NCBI GenBank assembly: GCA_004557125.1
Contig: SFET01000018.1
Span: forward strand, 1 to 64,000
Origin: Clostridiales bacterium
Lineage (GTDB): Bacteria > Bacillota > Clostridia > Christensenellales > Aristaeellaceae
Direction of reading: 5' to 3'
DNA: 64,000 nt
The notes beneath the pieces were generated by a model that ran no database searches, had not been told where the DNA came from, and worked only from the letters and a program-made list of their open reading frames with translations. The translations under genes and the position numbers were made by a program. Of the stretch, positions 8,684-17,316 are shown one piece after another. The stretch's first letter is position 1; each line of letters opens with the position of its first letter.

Positions 8684-9748
8684 TCAGGCGTTGAGCTTCG
8701 GGTCGAAGGCGTCGCGCAGGCCGTCGCCGAACAGGTTCAGGCTCAGCACGATCAGGCAGATCACCAGCGCCGGGAAGATCAGGCGGTAGGAATAGGAGGT
8801 GATGCCGTTAAGCGCGTCGGAGGCCAGGGAGCCCAGCGAGGGCATCGGCGCGTTGACGCCCAGGCCCAGGAAGGACAGGAAGCTCTCGGTGAAGATGGCA
8901 TTGGGGATCTGCAGCGCCGTGGAGATGATGACCACGGAGATGCAGTTGGGCAGCAGGTGCTTCATGATGATCCACTTGCCCTTCGCGCCGGTGGCCTGGG
9001 CCGCCAGCACGTACTCCTGCTCGCGCAGAGAGAGAATCTGGCCGCGGATCAGGCGCGCCATGCTGACCCAGTAGAGCAGACCGAACACGATGAACATCGA
9101 GATGATGTTCGCGCCGATCTTCTCAAGGATCGTGCCCTCCAGATTGATGACCTGCCGAAGCACCACCGACAAGAGGATGATGACCAGCATGTCGGGCAAT
9201 GAGTAGATGATGTCCACGATGCGCATGATAATCAGATCGACCTTGCCGCCGCAGTAGCCCGCGATGGCGCCGATGGTCATGCCGATGATCAGCACGATGA
9301 TGCTGGCGAAGAAGCCGACGGCCAGCGAGATGCGCGTGCCGTAGACCACGCGGATGAAGTAGTCGCGGCCGTGGGCGTCCGTTCCAAAGATGTGCGGGAA
9401 CACACTCTCGCCGTTCTCAATCTTTTTCAGCTCCGACTTGCCGTACTGGAAGGGCGCGAGGTTGTTGTAGGATGCGTCCGCCGGACGGCCCGGCTGCACG
9501 CCCAGCATCTGATCGTAGGAGTAGGGCCAGACGTAGGGCAGGATGATGGAGGACAGCGTGATGATCACGATGATGATCAGGCTCACCGTCGCCACCTTGT
9601 TTTTCAGCAGGCGCTTCACGCCGTCCCTGAAGAAGGTGGACGACGGGCGCATCTTGGAGATATACTCCTTCTCCTCGGCGGTCGCCGGACGGAAGGCGTC
9701 GGGATCAAGACGCTGCTGGAGTGAAAAGGGATTCTTTGCATTCAACAT
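8684..9748 (-). CDS. oppC: Oligopeptide ABC transporter permease OppC
   Basis: A 354-residue inner-membrane permease. It has a long cytoplasmic N-terminus, a first helix (KVATVSLIIIVIITLSSIIL), an external segment of the OppC_N type (FGTDAHGRDYFIRVVYGTR), then five helices with the EAA-like loop EQEYVLAAQATGAKGKWI facing the ATPases. AAGGAGG is nine bases upstream. The gap to oppB is 13 bases, so it belongs to the same transcript. Confidence 0.93.
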   Translation of the reverse strand: MLNAKNPFSLQQRLDPDAFRPATAEEKEYISKMRPSSTFFRDGVKRLLKNKVATVSLIIIVIITLSSIILPYVWPYSYDQMLGVQPGRPADASYNNLAPFQYGKSELKKIENGESVFPHIFGTDAHGRDYFIRVVYGTRISLAVGFFASIIVLIIGMTIGAIAGYCGGKVDLIIMRIVDIIYSLPDMLVIILLSVVLRQVINLEGTILEKIGANIISMFIVFGLLYWVSMARLIRGQILSLREQEYVLAAQATGAKGKWIIMKHLLPNCISVVIISTALQIPNAIFTESFLSFLGLGVNAPMPSLGSLASDALNGITSYSYRLIFPALVICLIVLSLNLFGDGLRDAFDPKLNA

Positions 9749-9761
9749 AGCCTGCGCCTCC

Positions 9762-10691
9762 TTATTCGAATTCGATGCGGGGATCGACGACCTTGTAGAG
9801 GATGTCGGTCACCAGGTTCATGATTACGATCAGGGAGGCCAGCACGATGGTGGTGCCCATAATCATCGTGTAATCGCGGTTGGTGATGCTGGAGACGAAC
9901 TGCCGTCCGATGCCCGGCACGGCGAAGATCTGCTCCACCACCATGGAGCCGGTGACGATGAACGCCAGCATCGGCCCGATATAGGTGAGCACGGGGATCA
10001 GGGAATTCTTCAGCGCATGGCCGAAGATGATCTTGCTTCCGGAGACGCCCTTGGCCTTCGCGGTGCGGATGTAGTCCTGCCCCAGCACATCCAGCATGGA
10101 GGAGCGGGTGAGACGGGTGATGTTCGCCATGGGCGACAGCGAGAGCGTGACCACCGGCAGCACCAGGCCCGCAGCCGTGGAGCCGTTGGCCGGGAACCAG
10201 CCCAGCTTCACCGACAAAAACAGCAGCAGGAAGGAACCCATGATGAAGGACGGCATCGAGATGAAGGCCGTGGTCAGCACCATGATGAACTTGTCCACCA
10301 GGGTGTTGCGCCTGAGCGCTGCCACCGCGCCCAGCACCACGCCCATCACCACCGCGAGGGCCGCTGCGATGAGGCCCAGCTTGGCGGAGGTGCGCAGGCC
10401 GTCGCCGATGATGTCGATGACCTGGCGGCCGCGCTGCTTCAGCGACGGGCCGAAATCAAACCTGGTGACGATATCCTTCAGATAGGTCACGTACTGTACG
10501 CCCAGAGGCTTGTCCAGGCCGTACTTGGCCTCCAGCGCCGCTTGCGCCTCCTTGGTGATGGCCTTCTCGCTCATGAAGGGGCCGCCCGGAACCGCATGCA
10601 TCACGAAGAACGTGATGGTGATGACGACCCAAATGGTGAGGATCGCCAGCAGGACGCGCTTCAGGATGTAGAACATCGTCTTTGTACTCAT
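9762..10691 (-). CDS. oppB: Oligopeptide ABC transporter permease OppB
   Basis: A 309-residue permease with six predicted helices, starting MSTKTMFYILKRVLLAIL, with the family motif VMHAVPGGPF after helix 1 and the EAA-type loop GQDYIRTAKAKGVSGSKI that contacts OppD/OppF. It is the first gene of the minus-strand order oppB-oppC-oppD-oppF-oppA. The ribosome-binding site (AAGGAA) sits unusually close to the ATG, which may mean modest translation or a slightly later start. Confidence 0.92.
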   Translation of the reverse strand: MSTKTMFYILKRVLLAILTIWVVITITFFVMHAVPGGPFMSEKAITKEAQAALEAKYGLDKPLGVQYVTYLKDIVTRFDFGPSLKQRGRQVIDIIGDGLRTSAKLGLIAAALAVVMGVVLGAVAALRRNTLVDKFIMVLTTAFISMPSFIMGSFLLLFLSVKLGWFPANGSTAAGLVLPVVTLSLSPMANITRLTRSSMLDVLGQDYIRTAKAKGVSGSKIIFGHALKNSLIPVLTYIGPMLAFIVTGSMVVEQIFAVPGIGRQFVSSITNRDYTMIMGTTIVLASLIVIMNLVTDILYKVVDPRIEFE

Positions 10692-10970
10692 TTCCTTACC
10701 ACCTTGTGCTGCCGACCGCTCCGCAGACGCCGCGCCGCATGGGCCGTGCGTCCGTCAGGCACAGTCAGCTGTCTTTCCGATTTATACAAATCATAGTCTT
10801 AATTGTACCATCATCCGCAGCGGCATATAAGATTATGCGCGTTTACTCTGCGTTTCATTTTTGTGAACTTTTCGCATTCCAATACTTTTGATAGGCATAC
10901 GGACCGATTTTTGGAAGGTTTGCTGCAAGATTCTCCCCGAAATCGCAGTTCTTGGAAAAGCGCGGGTAAA
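10692..10970. other. Upstream region of the opp operon
   Basis: About 280 bp without a gene. On the minus strand an extended -10 element (TGG-TACAAT, hexamer at 10802-10807) is the best promoter candidate for oppB, but no good -35 box is present. Nothing else is recognised. Confidence 0.4.
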
Positions 10971-12644
10971 CTACTGCAGACGCTCGGGATAGAACTTTGC
11001 GTCGGCCTCCTCGATCCAGCTGTTGATCTGGTTTTCGTAGGCCATGTACTGCGCGGTCTCCAATGTCTGGGCGGAGATGGCGTCGTAGACGTCGTTCATG
11101 CTCACGGTGCCCTCCGGCACGTCGCCCACGTACTGCAGCAGATACACGCCGTCGCCGGTGCGGACGGCGGCGCTCACATCGCCGGGCACGCGCAGGGCCA
11201 TGGCGGCGTCGATGACCTCCTGGGTCCACAGGGCGCTGTCGGCACAGATGTAGCAGCTGTCGGCATCCGCGCTGTCGCCGTAGGTCTTGACCAGGCTGTC
11301 GAAATCCGTTCCCGCAGTGAATTCCGCGAGGATCTGTTCCGCGAGGGACTCCAGCGGCGCGTAGCACGCGTCGATCTCCGCCTGCAGCGCTGCGATCTGC
11401 TCCGCATCCGCCTGGGCGTCCAGATTGGCCATGGTCAGGGTGAGATCGTCCACCTTCTCGATGGTGTCAAAGCTGTCGAAGGGCAGGCTGAGCATCTTGA
11501 TCTCACGGTAGCCGGGCAGGTTGTACACGATGACCTCGCCGCTGAGCTGCGCCGTCTCATAGTCCTCCGCGCTCGCCAGGAAGCGCTCCTTTTGATCGGC
11601 CAGCGCTTCGTTGTAGGCGGTCACAATCTCCGAGGAGCCGATGGTCACGTCCGCAACCAGGGCGTCGTAGAGCTTCTCCATCCACCAGCCGGCCTTGATG
11701 TCGGCCTCGAGCGTCTCCAGGCTCACGCCCTCGTTTGCGAGCAGCTCCTCCCGGGCAGCCGCCTCGGTCTCCTCGTCGCTCATGCCCTCGGTGCGCACCA
11801 GGCTGCGGTAATAGCGCACCTGCTCCTCGTAATCCTGCTGCGCCTGGGCGGCGATCTGCGCCTCATCCTCCGCAGTGAGCTCGTACAGGCCCATCTCCTG
11901 CGCATGGACCTCCAGCACGCGCTCGGCGACCATGTTCTCAAGCACCTCGTCCAGCAGGCCCTGGGAGACGTCCGCCTCGCTGTAACCCTCGAACACGTAG
12001 CGCGCCAGCTCGGCGTTGTACTCCTCAAGAACCTCGCCGCTGTACAGCTGACCGCCGTTGAACTCGGCCACGACCTCCCCCTCGCCCTCCGCAGGCACGG
12101 ATGCGCCGGATTCGGTTCCGAAGTCCTCGATGCCCATCAGCAGTGCGGAATCGCCGTCCGTCTGCTCGTCCTCTCCGGAGAGGGCGCTCAGCGCCGCTGC
12201 ATTCTCCGCCTCGATCTGCTCCGCGCTCGGCGTGGCGGCGTCCTTCGGCGCAAGCGTGTTCAGCGCATCCGGCTGCGCACCGGCCTGGCTTGCCTGTCGG
12301 ATGCCGGCGCTGCGGCCCACCGCATAGCCCAGAACGATGCCGAACAGCAGCGCAAACGCCAGCAGCACCACCGCCGCCTGCAGCGCGATGCGGCTGCGCC
12401 TGCGGCGGCGCTTTCCGCGACGCTTGCCCCGCTGGGGTGAGGGCCGGTCTTCCCTGCGGCGCGGCGCGTTCTCCCGCTGGGGCACGGCCTGCGGTTCCGG
12501 CTGTGCGCTTGCCTCCGCCGCGGGCACCTCGCTTGCCTCCGCCGCGGCCGCCTCCGCATTTTCCGCCTTTTCTCTTTCGATTCTATCTCTTTCAAGCGCG
12601 GCCTGTTCCTCGCGCCGCAGCCTGCGATCCTTGCGTTCACCCAT
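10971..12644 (-). CDS. Membrane-anchored SurA/PrsA-like peptidyl-prolyl isomerase
   Basis: A 557-residue protein. Residues 1-85 are cytoplasmic, first Glu/Ala-rich then strongly basic (QRGKRRGKRRRRRSR). One helix follows (ALQAAVVLLAFALLFGIVLG), and the rest lies outside. The region around VVAEFNGGQLYSGEVLEEYN resembles the SurA N-terminal fold; the C-terminal part (ADSCYICADSALWTQEVIDAA then GDVSAAVRTGDGVYLLQYVG) resembles a parvulin rotamase. Likely role: folding of exported proteins. The linker is long and acidic (GEDEQTDGDS...). AAAGGAGG precedes the ATG, and an extended -10 (TGC-TATACT) lies upstream on the minus strand. Whether the isomerase site is active cannot be judged. Confidence 0.75.
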   Translation of the reverse strand: MGERKDRRLRREEQAALERDRIEREKAENAEAAAAEASEVPAAEASAQPEPQAVPQRENAPRRREDRPSPQRGKRRGKRRRRRSRIALQAAVVLLAFALLFGIVLGYAVGRSAGIRQASQAGAQPDALNTLAPKDAATPSAEQIEAENAAALSALSGEDEQTDGDSALLMGIEDFGTESGASVPAEGEGEVVAEFNGGQLYSGEVLEEYNAELARYVFEGYSEADVSQGLLDEVLENMVAERVLEVHAQEMGLYELTAEDEAQIAAQAQQDYEEQVRYYRSLVRTEGMSDEETEAAAREELLANEGVSLETLEADIKAGWWMEKLYDALVADVTIGSSEIVTAYNEALADQKERFLASAEDYETAQLSGEVIVYNLPGYREIKMLSLPFDSFDTIEKVDDLTLTMANLDAQADAEQIAALQAEIDACYAPLESLAEQILAEFTAGTDFDSLVKTYGDSADADSCYICADSALWTQEVIDAAMALRVPGDVSAAVRTGDGVYLLQYVGDVPEGTVSMNDVYDAISAQTLETAQYMAYENQINSWIEEADAKFYPERLQ

Positions 12645-12770
12645 CTGTGTGAAACCTCCTTTTCGTATGGTTTTACAGTCTACAGTATAGCATGAAACGT
12701 CGATTTCAGGGGCAAAATCCCGAATTCAGCACAGCAAAATAGATTTACGGTCACACTTTCATCAAATTTC

Positions 12771-12799
12771 TTGCGCAGCGAAGCGCCGGCCGCTATAAT
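12771..12799 (+). promoter_or_regulatory. Promoter of the esterase operon
   Basis: TTGCGC, 17-base spacer, perfect TATAAT; the start codon at 12829 follows 30 bases later. Confidence 0.7.
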
Positions 12800-12828
12800 A
12801 GTGCATGAATGGCAAGGAGGACGCAGCA

Positions 12829-13593
12829 ATGGCACTTTTGCACGTGGATTTCTATTCCGATGTACTGGGGCGCGCCGCACAGATGGACGCGATTCTGCCC
12901 GAGCACAGCGCGGATGCGCACTGGAGGACCCTGTTTCTGCTGCACGGCATGACCGACGATCACACGACCTGGCAGCGACGCACCTCCATCGAGCGCTATG
13001 CCGAGGAGCGCGGCATGGCCGTCATCCTGCCGGATGCGGGCCTGAAGTGGTACTGCGACACCCCTCACGGCGAGGCGTACTTCCGCTTCATCTCCGTGGA
13101 GCTGGTGCAGATTGCCCGCCGCATGTTCCCGCGGCTGTCCCACGACCGCGCCGATACCTTCGTGGCCGGCAACTCCATGGGCGGCTACGGTGCGATCAAG
13201 TGCGCCCTGAAGCATCCCGAGACCTTCTCCAGGGCCGCCGCGCTCTCCGGCGCACTGGACGCAGCGGCGCTGCCCTTTCTGCAAGAGCCGCTGGAGGAGC
13301 GCGCCTACTGGGAGGACGTCTTCGGCCCCATCGATCAGATCCCCGGTTCGGAAAACGACCTCTTTGCCGCGGCCGCCGCTCTGACGCAAAACCGGCCGGA
13401 GCTGTTCATGTGGTGCGGCACGGAGGATTTTCTCTACAATATGAATGTGCGCATGCGCGCGCACCTGGAAGCGCTCGGCTACAATCTGACGTACCGGGAA
13501 TCGCCCGGCGACCATTCGTGGAAATGCTGGGATCGGGAGCTTCCGTGCGCACTGGACTGGATGCTCGGCGGGGAGGTGGATGCATGTCGCTGA
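12829..13593 (+). CDS. Esterase, S-formylglutathione hydrolase/FrmB-like fold
   Basis: A 254-residue cytoplasmic alpha/beta hydrolase of the esterase D / tributyrin esterase (EstA) type. It shows the oxyanion region LFLLHGMTDDHTTW, nucleophile elbow GNSMGG with Ser116, the probable acid in WCGTEDF and the catalytic His in SPGDHSWKCWD. The start is ATG 12829 because AAGGAGG lies nine bases upstream; an ATG eight codons earlier has no site. It overlaps the next gene by ten bases, and the two proteins are related to each other, suggesting a tandem duplication. Substrate unknown; acetylated sugars or short-chain esters are typical of the family. Confidence 0.85.
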   Translation: MALLHVDFYSDVLGRAAQMDAILPEHSADAHWRTLFLLHGMTDDHTTWQRRTSIERYAEERGMAVILPDAGLKWYCDTPHGEAYFRFISVELVQIARRMFPRLSHDRADTFVAGNSMGGYGAIKCALKHPETFSRAAALSGALDAAALPFLQEPLEERAYWEDVFGPIDQIPGSENDLFAAAAALTQNRPELFMWCGTEDFLYNMNVRMRAHLEALGYNLTYRESPGDHSWKCWDRELPCALDWMLGGEVDACR

Positions 13594-14381
13594 TTCAGAT
13601 GCGCTTCTTTTCGGAGAAGCTGAACCGCTTCACCGGCGTGAACGTGATCCTCGCGCTGGACCGCAGGATCGAAGCGCCGGCAGGCAGGCCCACGCTGTAC
13701 CTGCTGCACGGCATGGGCGACGACCAGAGCGCCTGGCTGCGCAAGACCAATGTGGAGCGCTACGCCCTGGAGGCGGGGCTGCACGTCGTCATGCCCGACG
13801 GCGGCCTGAGCTGCTATGAGAACATGATTCACGGCGAGCGCTACCGGGACTACCTGCTGCTGGAGCTGCCCCATGTGATGCGCAGCTGCTTCCCCATGTC
13901 GCCGCGCAGGGAGGAAAACTTCATCGCCGGCTGCTCCATGGGCGGCTGCGGCGCGCTGAAGCTGGGACTCGCCCACCCGGAGTGCTTCCGCGCCATCGGC
14001 TGCTTCTCCGCGGGGCACCTGGAGTATCGCCCCGATGCGGATCGCAACCGGGCCATGCTGGCGCGCGCCTTCGGGAACGGGCTGGAGCTGCGGGACGCCG
14101 AGATCATCGAAAGCGCCCGTGCCGCCAATGCCGGAAGCGACCCCATCGGCATCTGGCACGCCTGCGGCGATGCGGACGTGCTGCGCGACAGCTGCATGGA
14201 GACGAAGGCCTTCTTCGAATCCATGTCGGGCGGCGCGATCGACTATCGCTTCCGCATGCTGCCCGGCCGGCACGACTGGGCGCTGTGGGACGGCATGCTG
14301 CGGGAATTTCTGTCCTGGCTTCCCCTGCCGGAGGAGACTGCCAACGCCAAAGCGCGCAGAAAGCGGGGGCAGTTGCGATGA
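13584..14381 (+). CDS. Second esterase of the tandem pair
   Basis: A 265-residue paralogue of the preceding gene with the same plan: TLYLLHGMGDDQSAW, elbow GCSMGG with Ser118, HACGDAD as likely acid region and GRHDWALWD for the His. A GGGGAGGTGG site precedes the ATG, which lies inside the previous gene. Its own last four bases (ATGA) contain the start of the riboflavin kinase gene, so the three genes are translationally coupled. The C-terminal tail is basic (NAKARRKRGQLR). Confidence 0.85.
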   Translation: MSLIQMRFFSEKLNRFTGVNVILALDRRIEAPAGRPTLYLLHGMGDDQSAWLRKTNVERYALEAGLHVVMPDGGLSCYENMIHGERYRDYLLLELPHVMRSCFPMSPRREENFIAGCSMGGCGALKLGLAHPECFRAIGCFSAGHLEYRPDADRNRAMLARAFGNGLELRDAEIIESARAANAGSDPIGIWHACGDADVLRDSCMETKAFFESMSGGAIDYRFRMLPGRHDWALWDGMLREFLSWLPLPEETANAKARRKRGQLR

Positions 14382-14761
14382 ACATCCGAATCGAGGGCAT
14401 CGTGGTGCAGGGCAAGCAGCTGGGCCGCACCATCGGCTTCCCCACCGCCAACATCCGCCCGGAGCGCTGGGATGGAGAGGGTCCCAACGGCGTGTACGCC
14501 GCCTGGTGCACCGTGGACGGACAGCGCCACCCCGGCATGCTGAACATCGGCCGGCACCCCACCGTGCCCGACGGCGCGCCCACGGTGGAGATCAATCTGT
14601 TCGATTTCCACGACGACATCTACGGCATGCGCATCGTGGTGGAGACCGTGGAATACCTGCGTGGCGAGGTGAAGTTCCCGTCCGTAGAGGCGCTGCGCAT
14701 GCAGCTGGAACGCGACCGGCAGCGGTCGATCGCGATCCTGAACGGTGACGCGCGGGGCTGA
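14378..14761 (+). CDS. Stand-alone riboflavin kinase domain
   Basis: 127 residues matching only the flavokinase half of RibF: GRTIGFPTANIRPERW (the GxPTAN nucleotide/riboflavin loop), NGVYAAWCTV, NIGRHPTVPDGAPTVEINLF, and YGMRIVVETVEYLRGEVKFP. This half converts riboflavin to FMN (ATP-dependent). The FAD synthetase half found in the usual bacterial RibF of about 300 residues is missing, and the frame is intact, so this is a genuine short form or a specialised paralogue. It starts in an ATGA overlap with the upstream esterase, tying FMN supply to that operon. Confidence 0.85.
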   Translation: MNIRIEGIVVQGKQLGRTIGFPTANIRPERWDGEGPNGVYAAWCTVDGQRHPGMLNIGRHPTVPDGAPTVEINLFDFHDDIYGMRIVVETVEYLRGEVKFPSVEALRMQLERDRQRSIAILNGDARG

Positions 14762-14833
14762 ATCCCTGCATTCCGGCATGGTTCGCACGCCTCCGGCATA
14801 GAATGAATTGCCGGGCGGACGTGCCGAGGCGCT

Positions 14834-14871
14834 TCCCGGCGGAGACCATTCCCGCCGGGAGGTGTTTTTTT
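14834..14871 (+). terminator. Terminator-like hairpin overlapping the next ribosome-binding site
   Basis: Stem TCCCGGCGG (14834-14842) with CCGCCGGGA (14852-14860), extendable by G-U pairs, followed by GGTG and seven T. The GGGAGGTG used by the next frame is the 3' arm of this stem. Confidence 0.6.
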
Positions 14872-15631
14872 GATTCATTCCAAGCGCAATGCAGGCCCGC
14901 GCCAGACGGCTGGCCTGGGCACCATACGCGTGCGCCGCAGCCGCCCCAGTCCCATCGCACTGGCGCTGGCGCTGATGCTGACCATGCTCTTTGTCTACGC
15001 GATCTCCCTGTCCGGGCCGGAGCATGCAGATGACGCAGCCGCGCAGCTCCCCTCCACCGCCGAAGTGCGCATGGAGGGCATGGACATCTCCTTCCTCTGC
15101 GCCGAGCGGGTGTCCGACCCGCTGGAGGCCCGGATCCGTGCGGCCTACTGCGACGGACAGGACGGCGCAGGGCTGATCCTACCCGACGGAGACGAATATG
15201 CGATCATTCTGGAGGCGGTGTCCGATCCCGACGCGGCGGGCGTCATTCGCCGCCAGTCGGAGGGCCTTACGCTGAAGCTCAGGGGCAGCGCGGAACAGAT
15301 CGCGGCGATCTCCGGCGCGGTGGACTTTCTGCGCGCCCAAGCCGTGGAGACCGGTGCGCTGGCCGCCGCGCTGGAAAACGGCGGCACCGACGCAACGTCC
15401 ATTCGCGCACTGCTGGAGGTGTACCGCACCCAGGGAGAGCGGGCGCAGTCGGCCCTGGCGGACTGCACCGGTAGCAACGGCATCGCGGCGCTGTTTCAGG
15501 AAGGCGTCGATGGTGCGCTTGCGCGCCTGGATGCGGCCATCGCCGAGACCGATCCCGGCAGCCTGCGCCTGATTCACGCCGCCGCCTGCGCCCAGTGGCT
15601 TCAGCTGCTGGAAGCGCTTCCCAGCACATAA
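14870..15631 (+). CDS. Hypothetical membrane-anchored protein, TTG start
   Basis: 253 residues: a basic N-terminus (MIHSKRNAGPRQTAGLG...VRRSRPSP), one helix (IALALALMLTMLFVYAISL), then an external, Ala-rich and probably helical domain ending LLEALPST. I do not recognise a family. The only start with a ribosome-binding site is TTG at 14870, with GGGAGGTG about six bases upstream; that site is buried in a terminator-like hairpin, so expression is probably low or conditional. It follows the riboflavin kinase gene on the same strand and is followed by an intergenic repeat. Confidence 0.65.
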   Translation: MIHSKRNAGPRQTAGLGTIRVRRSRPSPIALALALMLTMLFVYAISLSGPEHADDAAAQLPSTAEVRMEGMDISFLCAERVSDPLEARIRAAYCDGQDGAGLILPDGDEYAIILEAVSDPDAAGVIRRQSEGLTLKLRGSAEQIAAISGAVDFLRAQAVETGALAAALENGGTDATSIRALLEVYRTQGERAQSALADCTGSNGIAALFQEGVDGALARLDAAIAETDPGSLRLIHAAACAQWLQLLEALPST

Positions 15632-15641
15632 AAAGCAATGC

Positions 15642-15850
15642 GGCGGGGTGTGGGCACCCCGCCCTACGGTTGGGCGGAGAGAATACAAGCGGTAATCCTT
15701 TTTCAACCAGACGTAAGAAATCCAGTTCATTCCTGCCGAACTGGATTTCGTGCTCGAAGAGATCGATGTATAGAAATGGAACACAGCACCCCTGCCCCTT
15801 GAATCTATGGGGGCAGGGGTGCGATCGCTTACACCGCGCAGCGTTGTGGC
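15642..15850. repeat. Structured intergenic repeat, copy 1
   Basis: Three hairpins and a conserved 3' box: GGCGGGGTG/CACCCCGCC (15642-15663), AAATCCAGTT/AACTGGATTT (15718-15748), GCACCCCTGCCCC with its complement (15786-15822), then TCGCTTACACCGCG...GTTGTGG (15825-15849). A second copy at 54373-54572 has the same order and spacing, with paired substitutions in every stem. Both copies lie between convergent genes. Confidence 0.75.
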
Positions 15851-15915
15851 TGCAGGCCCTGCCTGCCGCGACAGGCATGTGGCAGCAGGTCCCGCCTGCC
15901 GCGGTGCCTCGCCGC

Positions 15916-17025
15916 TTATATCAATTTCTTGGAAATCTTCCGGGCGCGGGTCTCCAACGCGTCCAGCTCGGCCTCGGCCTGATCGATGCGCTGGCGGGTG
16001 CGTGCAATGCCCTCCTGGAAGCGGGCAAACTCGCTTCTCAGCTCATCAAAGAGCTGCAAGACCTCGCCGCTGCGCTTCTCCAGCGCGCTGGTGCGCAGGC
16101 CCATCTGCAGGCTGGTGAGCAGCGCGCACAGCGTGCCCGGCCCGGCAACCAGCACCCGGTACTTCACCTGCACCTTCTCGATCAGCCCCGGCATGCGAGC
16201 GGCCTCGGCGTACAGGCCCTCCACCGGCAAAAACATCACCGCGAAGTCCGCCGTCTGGGGCGGTCGGATGTACTTCTCCGAGATGATCTTCGCCTGCTCC
16301 AGCAGCGCACGCTCCAGCATGCGGGCGCACTTCTCCCGCAGCGCCTGATCCCCTGCGGCTTCCGCGTCCATCAGGCGCACGTAGTCCTCCTGGGGGAACT
16401 TGGAATCGATGGGCAGCAGCATGTCGTCCCCGCCCTGGCAGGGGATCTTCAGCGCAAACTCCACCCGCTGCTGGGAGCCCTCCGGAATGGCGGCGTTGGC
16501 CACGTACTGCTCCGGCGCAAACAGCTCCTCCAGCAGGTTCTTCAAAAGCACCTCGCCCCACACGCCGCGGGTCTTGACGTTGCCCAGCACCTTCTTGAGG
16601 TCGGTGACGTTGGCGGCAAGCTCGCGCATCTCGCCGATGCCCTTGTGCACGTCTGCCAGCTGGCTGTTCACCACCCGGAAGGACTCGCTGAGCCGACCGT
16701 CCAGCTTCTCACCCACCATGCGGCGCATCTCCGTGAGCTTCTCGTCGCTCTGCCGGGTCAGGGCCTCCATGCGCGCGTCCAGCGCGCCGCCCAGCTCCGC
16801 CACCTGCCGCAGGGATTCGCCCACGGCCTGGTTCAGCCGCTCCACGCTCCTCGCCTGGCCCTCGCTCTCGCGGCGAAGCTGGGTGAGCATGCGCTCACGC
16901 TCCCGCCGCACGCGCCGGTTCTGTCCGGACAGCATCAGCGCCACCACGATCAGCAGCGCGATCGCCACCACCGCCGCGGCGATCAGCGCCGCAATTCCCG
17001 GATTCCGATTCAGATATTCCAGCAT
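15916..17025 (-). CDS. rmuC: DNA recombination protein RmuC
   Basis: 369 residues. An N-terminal helix (GIAALIAAAVVAIALLIVVALML) is followed by a long coiled coil (about residues 35-140) and the conserved RmuC nuclease-like core: VLGNVKTRGVWGEVLLKNLL, AIPEGSQQRVEFALKIP, LLPIDSKFPQEDY and AGPGTLCALLTSLQMG. The family limits inversions at short repeats; its biochemical activity is not settled. AAGGAGA is four bases upstream of the ATG. Length is somewhat below that of the enterobacterial homologue, as is usual in Clostridia. Confidence 0.93.
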   Translation of the reverse strand: MLEYLNRNPGIAALIAAAVVAIALLIVVALMLSGQNRRVRRERERMLTQLRRESEGQARSVERLNQAVGESLRQVAELGGALDARMEALTRQSDEKLTEMRRMVGEKLDGRLSESFRVVNSQLADVHKGIGEMRELAANVTDLKKVLGNVKTRGVWGEVLLKNLLEELFAPEQYVANAAIPEGSQQRVEFALKIPCQGGDDMLLPIDSKFPQEDYVRLMDAEAAGDQALREKCARMLERALLEQAKIISEKYIRPPQTADFAVMFLPVEGLYAEAARMPGLIEKVQVKYRVLVAGPGTLCALLTSLQMGLRTSALEKRSGEVLQLFDELRSEFARFQEGIARTRQRIDQAEAELDALETRARKISKKLI

Positions 17026-17105
17026 GGGTTCTCCTTAAAAAATTGGAGGGGGATGTATCCTCCGTCCCGATATAGAATGACGTTTCGCAGAACAGCCTGT
17101 TCAAT

Positions 17106-17224
17106 CATTTTTGGCGGCGTGTACGTCAAAAATGGGATATTTTCATGCAGGCAAATCCCATTTGCCGGAGGGAAAATATCTTCCTTGCAGAAATTCGTTG
17201 TGCGTTCATCGCGCGGCGAATTTC
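17106..17224. other. Cluster of inverted repeats between argS and rmuC
   Basis: Three successive stems: CATTTTTG (17106-17113) with 17127-17134; GATATTTTC (17136-17144) with 17172-17180, enclosing GGCAAA/TTTGCC; and GAAATTCG (17190-17197) with 17217-17224. No gene is visible in 17026-17283. It may be a structured repeat of another family or an RNA element of the argS transcript. Confidence 0.5.
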
Positions 17225-17283
17225 TGAAAAGCTGCTGAAGCCTGCGCGCAAGCGCAATGGATTCGGCGGCTGAGGGGGTGGCA

Positions 17284-17310
17284 GTGGCGGGGGAGAAACT
17301 CCCCCGCCAC
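17284..17310. terminator. GC-rich hairpin after argS
   Basis: A perfect 12-bp stem GTGGCGGGGGAG/CTCCCCCGCCAC with an AAA loop, starting seven bases after the restored argS stop codon. There is no clear T-run on the minus strand. Confidence 0.5.
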
Positions 17311-17316
17311 ATAATA

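Noticed and set aside
15595..15915. Coding frames through the structured repeat
   Set aside because: Frames on both strands run through hairpin arms, and the similarity between copies is at DNA/structure level with no ribosome-binding site.
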